DNA of 50,273 nt from Streptomyces hyaluromycini (GTDB taxonomy: Bacteria > Actinomycetota > Actinomycetes > Streptomycetales > Streptomycetaceae). The position numbers were made by a program, and so were the translations under genes. Positions 17,119 to 25,459 of the stretch are shown one piece after another. Position 1 is the first letter of the stretch. The number at the start of each line of letters is the position of its first letter. The notes beneath the pieces are model-generated. The model ran no database searches, was not told where the DNA came from, and worked only from the letters and a program-made list of their open reading frames with translations. The stretch is taken from contig NZ_BCFL01000045.1 of assembly GCF_002217755.1 (NCBI RefSeq), positions 1-50,273 on the forward strand, given 5' to 3'.

Positions 17119-18201
17119 GTGCAGCATCCGTACACCCACCTGCCCGCGAGGTCGTTCTGGCGCACCGCGGTCGCCGAGCCCGACCCCGCGGACATCGACG
17201 GCCTGTGGACGCCGAAGTTCACGATCGGCCAGGACGATCCCGTGGTCACCGCCGGATCCTGCTTCGCCGCGCACATCGGCCGGGCCCTGCTGGCGGAGGG
17301 CATGCACTGGTACGACGCCGAGCTCCCGCCCCCGGGCCTGACCGCCGCCCAGCAGGCGGCGCGCGGATACCGCCGTTTCTCCTTCCGGACCGGCAACATC
17401 TACACGGCCGCCGCGCTGCGCCAGTGGGTCGCCTGGGCGCTGGAGGAGGAGAAGCCGCCGGAGGAGGTGTGGGAGGAGGGCGGCGTCTTCCACGACCCCT
17501 ACCGGCCCACCGTGGAACCGGACGGCCACGCCTCCCCGGACGACGTGCTGCGCGCCCGTGCGGTCACCCTGGACGCCGTCCGCACCGCCCTCGGCAGGGC
17601 CGACGTCCTGGTGTTCACCCTCGGCCTGACCGAGGCCTGGCACGACGTCCGTACCGGTACCGTCCTGCCGGTGTGCCCCGGTACCGTTCGCGGCACCTAC
17701 GACCCGGGCCGGCACGTCCTGCACAACCACACGGTGGACCGGGTGCTCCGCGACCTCACGGACGTGCTCGCGATGGCGCGCGGCGTCAACTCCCGGCTGC
17801 GCACGGTCCTCACGGTCTCCCCGGTCCCGCTGACGGCGACCGCCACCGGCCGCCACGCGCTGGTCGCCACCAGCCACTCCAAGTCGGTGCTGCGCGCCGC
17901 GGCCGGCCAGCTCGCCGACGCGTCCGACGACGTGGACTACTTCCCGTCGTACGAGATCGTCACGGGCTTCCCGTACCGGGCGGCGTTCTACGAGCCGAAC
18001 CTGCGCACGGTCACCCCGGACGGGGTGGCCTTCGTGATGCGGCACTTCTTCCGGGCCGTCCGGCCCGGGACCGACACGGCGCCGCCCGCGCCCGCCCCCG
18101 CGCATTCCACCCCCGTCACCGGCGGAGAGGACCACTGGTGTGACGACGCCGTACTCGACTACTACGCCCCCCGTTCCCGCCCGGTTCCTCCTGCTCGGTG
18201 A
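17119..18201 (+). CDS. GSCFA-domain protein
   Basis: A 360-residue protein with the family-naming motif GSCFA at 46-50 (VTAGSCFAAHIG), followed by YRRFSFRTGNIY, the strand VLVFTLGLTEAW, VLTVSPVPL and YFPSYEIVTGF, all in the order seen in GSCFA proteins. The family is related to SGNH hydrolases and is usually found next to glycan or natural-product genes; its chemistry is largely unknown. GTG 17119 follows TGAGGAGA, which overlaps the NRPS-PKS stop. Its 3' end overlaps the next gene by 62 bp, so the two are probably translated together. In this cluster it may transfer or remove an acyl or aminoacyl group, which is inference. Confidence 0.82.
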   Translation: MQHPYTHLPARSFWRTAVAEPDPADIDGLWTPKFTIGQDDPVVTAGSCFAAHIGRALLAEGMHWYDAELPPPGLTAAQQAARGYRRFSFRTGNIYTAAALRQWVAWALEEEKPPEEVWEEGGVFHDPYRPTVEPDGHASPDDVLRARAVTLDAVRTALGRADVLVFTLGLTEAWHDVRTGTVLPVCPGTVRGTYDPGRHVLHNHTVDRVLRDLTDVLAMARGVNSRLRTVLTVSPVPLTATATGRHALVATSHSKSVLRAAAGQLADASDDVDYFPSYEIVTGFPYRAAFYEPNLRTVTPDGVAFVMRHFFRAVRPGTDTAPPAPAPAHSTPVTGGEDHWCDDAVLDYYAPRSRPVPPAR

Positions 18202-18865
18202 CTCCCACGCCGGCTGTGTCGGGCGGGCCGCGCAGCAGGCGGGGCTGCCCTTCGTGGGCGGCCCGGTCGGCTCGGGGCGGGACTTCCTCGGGCCGTTCCT
18301 CGACGTCGACGGCGGCGGTGACGGCGGTGACGGCGGCGGTGACCTGGTCTTCCGGGATGCCGAGACGGGGCGGCTCGTCCGGGAGTTCCTCGACGAGCTC
18401 GGCGCGACCGGGTTCGCGGGGCTCGGCGTGCCGCTGGTGTGCACGTTCGGGCTGAGCGCGCACACGGTGGCCACCCGGCAGAACTGGGACATCCACCGCG
18501 ACCGGCACGGCACCGTGCCCGAAGGGTTCCTGAGCAGCGGCCTGTTCGGCGACCTGGTCCGGGCGAGTGTCCGCGGCGCGCTCGCCTTCTACGACCGTAC
18601 GGCCGCCCTCGGGCTGCGGGTGCTGGCCCTCATGCCGCCGCAGCGCGTCCCCGGCATGTCCGACCCGGAGGTCTTCTTCGCCGCCCAGGACGTGGTCGGC
18701 GCCGAACTCACCGCGCGCGGTGTGGAGCTGGTCGACCTGCGGGCCCGCGTCACCGACGGGGCGGGGCAGCAGCGGCCGGCCTTCTGCCAGGCCGACGACA
18801 CGATCCACGGCAACCTCGCCTTCGGCCGCCTGGTGCTCGCCGAACTCCTCGACCGCGGGCTCTGA
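18140..18865 (+). CDS. SGNH/GDSL-type hydrolase-like protein
   Basis: A 241-residue protein with GDSHAG at 20-25 (the block I nucleophile motif, Ser22) and DDTIHGN near the C-terminus, where D220 and H223 supply the DxxH of the SGNH catalytic set. A low-complexity Gly/Asp stretch is near residues 51-62. GTG 18140 starts inside the GSCFA gene in another frame, with GGAGAGGA just upstream. No signal peptide is present, so it acts in the cytoplasm. It is probably an esterase or acyltransferase that works with its GSCFA partner on the peptide product. Substrate unknown. Confidence 0.78.
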   Translation: MTTPYSTTTPPVPARFLLLGDSHAGCVGRAAQQAGLPFVGGPVGSGRDFLGPFLDVDGGGDGGDGGGDLVFRDAETGRLVREFLDELGATGFAGLGVPLVCTFGLSAHTVATRQNWDIHRDRHGTVPEGFLSSGLFGDLVRASVRGALAFYDRTAALGLRVLALMPPQRVPGMSDPEVFFAAQDVVGAELTARGVELVDLRARVTDGAGQQRPAFCQADDTIHGNLAFGRLVLAELLDRGL

Positions 18866-18916
18866 CCCCGCACACCCGTCAACGCTTGCGTCCGCCCCGT
18901 CCCAAGGAGGTCCCTC

Positions 18917-19795
18917 ATGGAGGACTACGCGCTGCGCGCCGTAGAGCAGCTCACCACCCGCCCCGCCGAGCCCTACGACACCCTCACCGTCGCCCCGATC
19001 ACCCCGGTGCTGGGCGCCGAGGTCACCGGCCTCGACCTCTCCCGTGAGCTGACCCCGCAGCAGGAGAAGGAGCTCAAGCACGCCTTCCACACCCACCACG
19101 TCCTGGTCTTCCGCGACCAGGACCTGACCCCCGAGGAACACAAGCGGTTCGCGGGCGTCTTCGGCGAGCTGCACCCCGTCGCCCTCGCCGCCGAGGGATC
19201 CGACCCGCACATCCTGGAGATCAAGGCGGACAAGGACTCCAAGGCCGTCGCCGGCAACGGCTGGCACTCCGACGGCACCGCCGACGCGGAGCCCTCCCTC
19301 GGCTCCATGCTGTACATCACCACGATCCCCGAGGGCGGCAGCGGCGGCGACACCCTGTTCGCCAACATGCACCTCGCCTACGAGCTGCTCTCCCCCGCCC
19401 TGCGCGGCTTCCTCGACGGCCTGACCGCCCTCCACGACGGCGCCAAGCCCTGGACGGACGCCGGGCTGACCCCGCCGCCCGAGTACGACGTGCCGCGCAC
19501 CGAGCAGCCGGTCGTCGTCCGCCATCCGGAGAACGGCCGCAAACTGCTGTTCGTCAACGCCCCCTACACCTCGCACATCACCCAGCTGTCGCGCACCGAG
19601 AGCGACGCCCTGCTGGGGATGCTGTACGCGCACATCGCCCGTACCCCGCTGCTGCACTGCCGGGTCCGCTGGCAGGAGCGCACGCTGGTGTTCTGGGACA
19701 ACCGCAGCGTGCAGCACCACGCGGTGTGGGACTACTTCCCGCACACCAGGGAGGGCCGCCGGGTGGCGATCGACGGCACCGGCCTGAACGCCTGA
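18917..19795 (+). CDS. TauD/TfdA-family Fe(II)/2-oxoglutarate dioxygenase
   Basis: A 292-residue oxygenase. The metal-binding facial triad is visible: H117 and D119 (GWHSDGT) and the distal His in WDNRSVQHHAV (about H267), with a following Arg-rich segment (REGRRVAI) for 2-oxoglutarate. A very strong ribosome site AAGGAGG (18904-18910) lies 6 nt before ATG 18917. The family hydroxylates free or carrier-bound amino acids among other substrates. A TauD enzyme beside an NRPS and an NRPS-PKS is the recognised hallmark of detoxin/rimosamide-type clusters, where it oxidises the proline-derived part. That assignment here rests on context. Confidence 0.9.
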   Translation: MEDYALRAVEQLTTRPAEPYDTLTVAPITPVLGAEVTGLDLSRELTPQQEKELKHAFHTHHVLVFRDQDLTPEEHKRFAGVFGELHPVALAAEGSDPHILEIKADKDSKAVAGNGWHSDGTADAEPSLGSMLYITTIPEGGSGGDTLFANMHLAYELLSPALRGFLDGLTALHDGAKPWTDAGLTPPPEYDVPRTEQPVVVRHPENGRKLLFVNAPYTSHITQLSRTESDALLGMLYAHIARTPLLHCRVRWQERTLVFWDNRSVQHHAVWDYFPHTREGRRVAIDGTGLNA

Positions 19796-19817
19796 CCCGG
19801 CCGGGAGGACAGCGCAC

Positions 19818-20528
19818 ATGGCCACGACCACGGCCGCCCCGGCGGCGTTCCGCGCCGCGCTGCGGACCCGGTCCGCCGAGCCGCCCGCAGTCGGCGTACC
19901 CGCCTGGCTGTGGCGGCTCGCCACCGCCGTCCACGGGGAACTGCCGCCGCCCGCCGCGGACACCTGGGCCAACCGGCTGCACGGCCTGCTCGGCACGGCG
20001 GGGGTGCCCGCCGGGCTGCAGGCCGTGCACGTCTGGCAGGCGGACACCGTGCTGCCGCTGCTCGCGTGGCCGGCGGACACGGCCGTGGCGGCGGACCTGC
20101 ACCGTGCGGCGGCCCGGGGCGCACCGGCCGACCGGGACACCTGGCGGTCGGCGTTGGGCCCGTTGCTGCTGCGGCTGCACGACGCCGCCTACGACCGTGC
20201 CTCCGCCTACGCGGAGGGGCACGCGGGCGCCCGCGACTACGCCCTGGCCAACGGGTACGCCGGGGCCGAGGCGGACGCGTACGGCCACGAGTACGCGCGG
20301 CTGAGCACCGAGGCGAACGCCCGCGCCTTCGCCGAGGCACACGCGGAGGCCCTCGGCCCGGCACTCGCGGCGGCCTACGCGGCCGACGACGCCCAGGCCT
20401 ACGCCGCCACGTTCCCCGAAGCACAGCTAAAAGCAGTCGTACGCGCCACGGCAGCGGTGCACGAAACCCCCCAGGCCCAGCTCCTGGCCGACGGCCTGCT
20501 CACAGCGCTCGGAGCCGCCCGTCCGTGA
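19818..20528 (+). CDS. Ala/Tyr-rich protein of unknown function, last gene of the NRPS operon
   Basis: A 236-residue protein not recognised. ATG 19818 has GGGAGGA 10 nt upstream. The N-terminal part reads as folded and Trp-containing (VPAWLWRLATAVHG). Residues about 130-205 are Ala-rich with Tyr or His every three to five residues (ASAYAEGHAGARDYALANGY), typical of a long helix with a regular aromatic stripe. No signal peptide, metal motif or nucleotide motif was seen. It is the last gene of the plus-strand run and ends 9 bp from the convergent sialidase-like gene. It may be a scaffold or binding partner of the pathway; no function is assigned. Confidence 0.7.
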   Translation: MATTTAAPAAFRAALRTRSAEPPAVGVPAWLWRLATAVHGELPPPAADTWANRLHGLLGTAGVPAGLQAVHVWQADTVLPLLAWPADTAVAADLHRAAARGAPADRDTWRSALGPLLLRLHDAAYDRASAYAEGHAGARDYALANGYAGAEADAYGHEYARLSTEANARAFAEAHAEALGPALAAAYAADDAQAYAATFPEAQLKAVVRATAAVHETPQAQLLADGLLTALGAARP

Positions 20529-20537
20529 GGCCGGGGC

Positions 20538-22661
20538 TCAGGGCTTCGGACCCAGCAGGCGGATCGCGTCGGCGGCCACCACACCGTCGGCGTCGTTGGT
20601 CAGTTCGACCGACGTGCTGAGACCGGCCTGGAGCCGGAACTCGCCGAGCGAGAACCAGGTACCGCCGCGCGGGTCGCTGGTGCCCGCGGCCCGCTGGTCG
20701 ACGCGTACGGCGGTGGTGCCGTCCGCGTGGACGACGGCGTACGGGGCATTGCTCGCCCGGTTGGCGGCCGGGGGGCAGGAGACCTGGATCTCGTACCCGC
20801 CGTCCTGAGGCACGGCCGGCCGCCAGCGCACCTTCCGCTCGCCCGAACCGGCAGGCGCCGTACGGTAGTTGCCTGACCAGTAGCCGGGGTCCGCGGTCGC
20901 CGTCGGCCAGCTGCCGCTGACGATCGCGAAGCCCAGCCGGTCGTTGTCCACGACCACCTCCGCGCGTACGTCGGCGGAGCCCGGCGCCTCGACCAGGCTG
21001 AGCGAGTCGAGACCGAGCCGCATCCCGCCGCCCCTGCCGGGTCCTGTCACCGCGCAGCGCAGGGTGTGCCGCCCGGCGCGCAGCCGGGTGGCACCGAGGT
21101 GGGCCAGGTCGAAGCCGTCCGCCGTCTGTGCCGTGGTGTCGATCGCGAAGGCGGGCAGCGGGCTGCGGTCCATGGTGACGGTGGCCAGTGCGCCGTCCGC
21201 CGTGCGGTAGTAGCGCAGGAGCAGCTCGTAGTCGCCGGTGCGCGGCACCCGGAAGGTGAACTCCACGGTGTCACCGGCCTGTTCGGGGGTGAGGACCAGG
21301 CGCTCGCCGCGGCGCGCGAGCGGATCGGCGACGGTCTGCACGGCGCCGCCGGTGACCTCGCGGTCCGCTTCGGCCAACGCGACGGTCTCCTCCCGGTAAT
21401 GGGGGCCGTGGCGCAGGCTGTCGCGGCCGCCGGTCAGCCAGTCGAGCGAGAAACAGCAGACGTTGACCCGGCGCGGGACACTCGCCATGTCACCGTCGCA
21501 GCCGTAGAGCAGCACGATGGTGCCGTCGGACAGCCGGGCGAGATCCGAGTAGAAGGAGCGGTTCTCGTTGACGACCCGTTGGTACCGGTACGAGAAGCCC
21601 TCGTCGTAGCTGACCGCCACGGTCATGTTGTACCTGACGGGTGAGTCGGGGCGGCTGAACAGCACCCGACCGGGTGCGCGGCTGCCGGGGCCGCCGGTGT
21701 AGCGCAGCAGGCCGGCGTCCACCGCGTTGAACGAGCCGGTGCTGCCGTCGAGCGCGGGCTGCGACCAGGTCATGCCGTCGTCCGTGCTGACGGACACGAT
21801 GCGCTGGTTCTCACCGCCCGACGCGAAGCGGCCGTTGACGAGCAGGCTGCCGTCGGAGCGCTGCACCATCCGCGCCTCGTTGACGGGGTACGCGACCTGT
21901 ACGGGCACCTCTCCCGTCGCCTGCCAGGTGGCGCCGTGGTCGTCGCTGTAGACCGGCGCGACGCCGTACATCCGCTGGGCCACGGTGTTGCCCACGATCA
22001 CCCTGCGGTGCAGGCAGTTGAGCAGCAGACGGCCGGAGCGCAGCTGGAGTCCGTGGCCCGGGCCGGGGCCGTGCAGTGCCCAGTTGTAGGGGAAGCCGTC
22101 GAACAGGCCTGCCAGGCCGCGTACTTCGCTCCACGTCTGCCCGCTGTCCCGGCTGGAGATCGCATACAGCTCGCCGGAGTCGCCCGAGCAGGAGGTGTTC
22201 TGCGGCAGCCGGAGCGAGAGCATGTAGAAGAGGAAGACCTCCCGTGTCTCCCGGTCCACGACCAGCGCGGGGTTGCCCCAGGACTCGCCGTCGACGGAGG
22301 CCACCAGGGTCCTGGTCTCCTCCCAGGTCCGGCCGCCGTCGGTGCTGCGGCGCAGCAGCAGATCACGCGGCCCGGCGTCGCACACCTCGTGGCGGCCCTC
22401 GGTCACGGCCAGGACGGTGTCGTCGGGCAGCGCGGCGAGCGCGTGGACGTGATAGCTGACGAGGGGGCCCTCGACGGAGTCCCAGAGGGTCTGCTCCTCG
22501 AAGAAGGCGCCGTGCCGGCCGGACGCGGAGGTCCGGTCGGCGGCCTGTGCCGTGGCCCCGAGGGCCACCGGCCCCAACGCGGCGGTCGCCGTGGCGCCGA
22601 CGACACCCAGGGCGAAGGATCTGCGGTTCATGGCGGTGCCGTGCGGTCTGCTGTCGGACAT
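20538..22661 (-). CDS. Secreted (Tat) sialidase-like BNR/Asp-box protein with golvesin-type C-terminal domains
   Basis: A 707-residue protein with a twin-arginine signal (NRRSF at 12-16, hydrophobic to about 40, ATAQAAD cleavage region). Residues 55-410 form a six-bladed sialidase-like propeller with Asp-box repeats (STDGGRTW 106-113, RDSGQTW, SDDHGATW, TDDGMTW) and YSDLARLSDGTIVLLYG. The C-terminal half has a carbohydrate-binding-like domain, then a golvesin/xly-like domain (WRPAVPQDGGYEIQVSCP). The first catalytic Arg of the sialidase Y-R-I-P motif is His here (YHVHAL, 70-75), so classical exo-sialidase activity is doubtful. ATG 22661 has AAAGGGG upstream; ATG 22631 is an alternative. It is the last gene of the LacI operon. 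Confidence 0.85.
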   Translation of the reverse strand: MSDSRPHGTAMNRRSFALGVVGATATAALGPVALGATAQAADRTSASGRHGAFFEEQTLWDSVEGPLVSYHVHALAALPDDTVLAVTEGRHEVCDAGPRDLLLRRSTDGGRTWEETRTLVASVDGESWGNPALVVDRETREVFLFYMLSLRLPQNTSCSGDSGELYAISSRDSGQTWSEVRGLAGLFDGFPYNWALHGPGPGHGLQLRSGRLLLNCLHRRVIVGNTVAQRMYGVAPVYSDDHGATWQATGEVPVQVAYPVNEARMVQRSDGSLLVNGRFASGGENQRIVSVSTDDGMTWSQPALDGSTGSFNAVDAGLLRYTGGPGSRAPGRVLFSRPDSPVRYNMTVAVSYDEGFSYRYQRVVNENRSFYSDLARLSDGTIVLLYGCDGDMASVPRRVNVCCFSLDWLTGGRDSLRHGPHYREETVALAEADREVTGGAVQTVADPLARRGERLVLTPEQAGDTVEFTFRVPRTGDYELLLRYYRTADGALATVTMDRSPLPAFAIDTTAQTADGFDLAHLGATRLRAGRHTLRCAVTGPGRGGGMRLGLDSLSLVEAPGSADVRAEVVVDNDRLGFAIVSGSWPTATADPGYWSGNYRTAPAGSGERKVRWRPAVPQDGGYEIQVSCPPAANRASNAPYAVVHADGTTAVRVDQRAAGTSDPRGGTWFSLGEFRLQAGLSTSVELTNDADGVVAADAIRLLGPKP

Positions 22662-22781
22662 GGTGGGCCACCCCTTTCGGGCGGTACGGAGGAGAGCGAT
22701 CCGGCGCGGGGCGTAGCGCGCACCGGATCGGACACGGGTGCGGGTGCCTGTGTGGGTGCGGATGTGGACGTCCGTGTGGGA

Positions 22782-23846
22782 TCAGGCGCGTACGAGATGT
22801 GCGTCGAGGGGGCCGAGCAGGTCGAGCAGGGCCTGCAGCTCCTTGTCGGAGCACGGGGTGAAGGGCGCCGCGGCATGCGGCGGGCACAGCCCCCGTGCGG
22901 CGAGGACGGCCTTCACCGCCGGAACACCGGGGCGTACGGTGTGCAGCGCCAGGACCTCGTCGAGCAGCCGCTGCGCGCGCCGCGCGTCCTCGTCCCGGCC
23001 GTCATGGTGGGCCCGGAACAGTTCGGCGGTCACCGCGGGCGCCAGATTGGCCACCCCGAGCACCATTCCGTCGGCCCCGAGCCGCAGCGCGTCCAGTGCC
23101 TGCCGCTCCGCTCCCTGGCTGACCCCGAAGTCGTCGCGCCGGCGGGCGGCCGCGAGGGCGTGTCCGAACAGCGCGAGGTCGCCCGAGCTGTCCTTGATGC
23201 CCACCAGGTGGGCGAGGCCCGTCAGTTCGTCGAGCAGGGCGGGGGTCAGCGGGTTGCTGTAGCGGGGAGCGTTGTAGGCGACGACGGGAACGCCGAGGTC
23301 GGCGAGGGCCGCGTAGTGGGCGACGATCTCGTCGTGCCGGTGGTGGAAGTAGATCGGCGGACCGAGCACCAGCGCGTCCGGCGCGGCGGGCAGGACGGCC
23401 TCCGCCCGGGCCAGCGCCTCGGCGGTGCCGGGAGCCGTGACGTTCACCAACACCGGTCCGTTGTCGGTCAGTTCACGCCAGCGCCGGGTCACCCCGACGG
23501 CGAACTCGGCCAGTTCCGACGTGGGCAGCAGCGGGCCCTCGCCGTTGCTGCCGAAGAGCATGAGACCGCGTGCGCCTGCTGCTGCCAGCGCCGTGAGCAG
23601 GGGGTCGGCGGCCGGGGCCGAGGGGCGTCCCGGCCGGTCCATCGGGGTGACCAGCGGGACGATGACGCCGGAGAGCAGCGTGCGTCCGCCGATGTGCCGT
23701 CGTTCGGCATCAGCGCCATCGTGGCTGGTCGCGCCCCGCGGCGGAGCCGCATATTGATTCAGCCCCGCGCCCCTTTGGGGCGCTTCGCTTGCCCCTCCTG
23801 ACTTGGATCGCTCGGCCTGTCTTGCCCCGTGGGCCCCTCCGCCCAT
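22782..23846 (-). CDS. DapA/NanA-family Schiff-base aldolase
   Basis: A 354-residue class I aldolase of the dihydrodipicolinate synthase / N-acetylneuraminate lyase family. From the chosen start, GSNGEG is at 99-104, the catalytic Tyr is Y191 (VAYNAPRYSNPL) and the Schiff-base Lys is K218 (GIKDSSGD). The family normally has about 300 residues; the excess is a 55-residue leader. The start is ATG 23846, which overlaps the stop of the oxidoreductase (TGATG) and has AGGGGG 5 nt upstream. No other ATG, GTG or TTG exists in frame before the first core strand (GVIVPLVTP, about 60-68). The leader is encoded partly by an intergenic-type repeat. It probably splits or forms a 2-keto-3-deoxy sugar acid. 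The exact substrate is unknown. Confidence 0.85.
   Translation of the reverse strand: MGGGAHGARQAERSKSGGASEAPQRGAGLNQYAAPPRGATSHDGADAERRHIGGRTLLSGVIVPLVTPMDRPGRPSAPAADPLLTALAAAGARGLMLFGSNGEGPLLPTSELAEFAVGVTRRWRELTDNGPVLVNVTAPGTAEALARAEAVLPAAPDALVLGPPIYFHHRHDEIVAHYAALADLGVPVVAYNAPRYSNPLTPALLDELTGLAHLVGIKDSSGDLALFGHALAAARRRDDFGVSQGAERQALDALRLGADGMVLGVANLAPAVTAELFRAHHDGRDEDARRAQRLLDEVLALHTVRPGVPAVKAVLAARGLCPPHAAAPFTPCSDKELQALLDLLGPLDAHLVRA
23718..23792 (-). repeat. Streptomyces intergenic-type repeat embedded in the aldolase 5' coding region
   Basis: On the minus strand this reads GGGGCGCGGGGCTG, then GCGGCTCCGCCGC and GCGCGACCAGCCACG, which I recognise as a repeat common between Streptomyces genes. 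It contains a perfect hairpin GCGCCCC-TTT-GGGGCGC (23767-23783). It lies inside the only open reading frame that connects the coupled ATG to the aldolase core and adds about 25 residues in frame. Confidence 0.65.
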
Positions 23847-25459
23847 CAGTACCCCCTGACCTCGGGCCAGGCCAGTTCCACCCCGGCGCGCGTGAGTTCG
23901 TCCTGGAAGCGGTGCAGCCAGGCGGCGTCCTCGTACACCTGCTCGGCCTCCAGCCGGTGGTCGAGGCAGTACGCCGCCAGCGACCCGGCCGCCTCCCCGA
24001 TGTTCCACTCGACGGGGTGCAGCCGGTAGCAGCCGTTGGTGATGTGGGTGGTGCCGATGTTCTTGCACACCGGCAGCAGGTTCCGCACCCGCACCGGGAG
24101 CAGGGCGCCCAGCGGGATCTGGAAGGGGCTGCTGGCCACGTCGATGTAGGTGTCGCCGCCGGTGGACGGGTGCAGGTCGATCCGGTACATCCCGATGCCG
24201 ACGGAGTCCGCGTAGCGCACCGCGCCGTGCTCGCCCCGCACGGCGAGGGACAGGTCCTGTTCGACGATCCGGCGCCGGGCGACGATCCGGCGTGACTCCC
24301 GGATGTACGGCGCCTTGGCCAGCCCGTCGGCCGTGCCCAGCACATCGCCGCGCAGCCGCAGCCCGGGCCAGCCGGTGCCGCCGTCGGGGCGGGGGGCCTC
24401 GGTCTGGAGCCAGTAGAGCATGCTCATGCTCAGCTCGCGGGCTGCTGCCAGATGCCGGCCGCGCTCCTTGTCGTCCACCCCGATCAGCGGTCCGGGCAGG
24501 TAGTCGATCATGGGCCAGTTGACGATGGTGACATCGCTCGCGGCGAACCCCGGCCGGTACAGCTTCCGGGAGAACACCCGGCGGAACTCCCACAGTTCCT
24601 TGTCGCCCGCGTCCTTGCTCTGGTCGGCGACGACGGGCCCCGAGTCGGTGTTGGGAGTGAACCCGCGCGGTACGGTCTCCAGCGTCCTCGGGTCGGGTGC
24701 GCTCAGGCTGAGCAGCCGGTTCGGCCACTGCGGGGGATGGTAGGCGGCCCAGCGGTCGTACCCGGCCGGGCGGTCGACGGTGTGGTTCTCGCCGGCCAGG
24801 TGGTCGACGGCGAACACCCAGGAGAACGCCTGCATGTTGGCCGGCTGGGCCTCATCGGGTGCGCTCGGCTCCCCGGTGTCCCGCCGTGACTCGAAGCCCG
24901 TCACGTGCTCGGTGCCGGTCAGGGGGAGCAGGTCGCCTAGTTCCGTCGCGTCCAGGACGTACAGTGCCGACACCTCGACCCGCGTGCCGTCCGGGCCCTC
25001 GACGACCACGGACCGTACCCGGTCACCGTCCACGGAGGCGGCCACCGGACGGTGCCGGTACAGGATCCGCAGCCGGCCTGCCGCCATGTACGGCGCGACC
25101 ATGGCCGCCAGCACGGCGGCGCCCACCCGCGGTTCGTGGCACAGCGCGCTCACCCGCCCCTCGCCCGGGTTGAGACAGCGGCGCCGCCTGGCCTCCTCGG
25201 TGAGCGGGTACCAGGTCCGGTAGTGGTCGCGGATCGCCTCGCGCAGCGCGCGGTAGGTACGGGTGGCGCCGAACTGCTCGATCCAGGCGTGCTCGTCGGG
25301 CGGTACGCCCTGGCTGGTGAGCTGGCCGCCGATCCAGTCGGTCTCCTCGGTGAGCAGGACCGACCGGCCCCGGTCGAGGGCGGCCAGTGCCGCGGCCACC
25401 CCGCCGAGGCCCCCGCCCACGACGAGGATGTCCGCGGCCGCCGACGTCGGCGCGCTCAT
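23846..25459 (-). CDS. FAD-dependent oxidoreductase (PF12831-like)
   Basis: A 537-residue flavoprotein. The N-terminal dinucleotide-binding fold is clear (ILVVGGGLGGVAAALAAL, 11-28), followed by TEETDWIGGQLTSQG, the pattern of the FAD_oxidored family. A C-terminal segment (IGTTHITNGCYRLHPVEWNIGEAAGSLAAYCL) is the conserved second FAD-binding element. No signal peptide. Its ATG overlaps the stop of the glycoside hydrolase, and its stop overlaps the aldolase start. In glycan-use operons such enzymes often oxidise or eliminate a sugar-derived intermediate. Here it may prepare the substrate for the aldolase. The exact reaction is not known. Confidence 0.86.
   Translation of the reverse strand: MSAPTSAAADILVVGGGLGGVAAALAALDRGRSVLLTEETDWIGGQLTSQGVPPDEHAWIEQFGATRTYRALREAIRDHYRTWYPLTEEARRRRCLNPGEGRVSALCHEPRVGAAVLAAMVAPYMAAGRLRILYRHRPVAASVDGDRVRSVVVEGPDGTRVEVSALYVLDATELGDLLPLTGTEHVTGFESRRDTGEPSAPDEAQPANMQAFSWVFAVDHLAGENHTVDRPAGYDRWAAYHPPQWPNRLLSLSAPDPRTLETVPRGFTPNTDSGPVVADQSKDAGDKELWEFRRVFSRKLYRPGFAASDVTIVNWPMIDYLPGPLIGVDDKERGRHLAAARELSMSMLYWLQTEAPRPDGGTGWPGLRLRGDVLGTADGLAKAPYIRESRRIVARRRIVEQDLSLAVRGEHGAVRYADSVGIGMYRIDLHPSTGGDTYIDVASSPFQIPLGALLPVRVRNLLPVCKNIGTTHITNGCYRLHPVEWNIGEAAGSLAAYCLDHRLEAEQVYEDAAWLHRFQDELTRAGVELAWPEVRGY

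Noticed and set aside
20529..20537. Terminator between the convergent NRPS operon and the sialidase-like gene
   Set aside because: Only 9 bp separate the stops and no stem was found there; termination must occur inside one of the genes or be inefficient.
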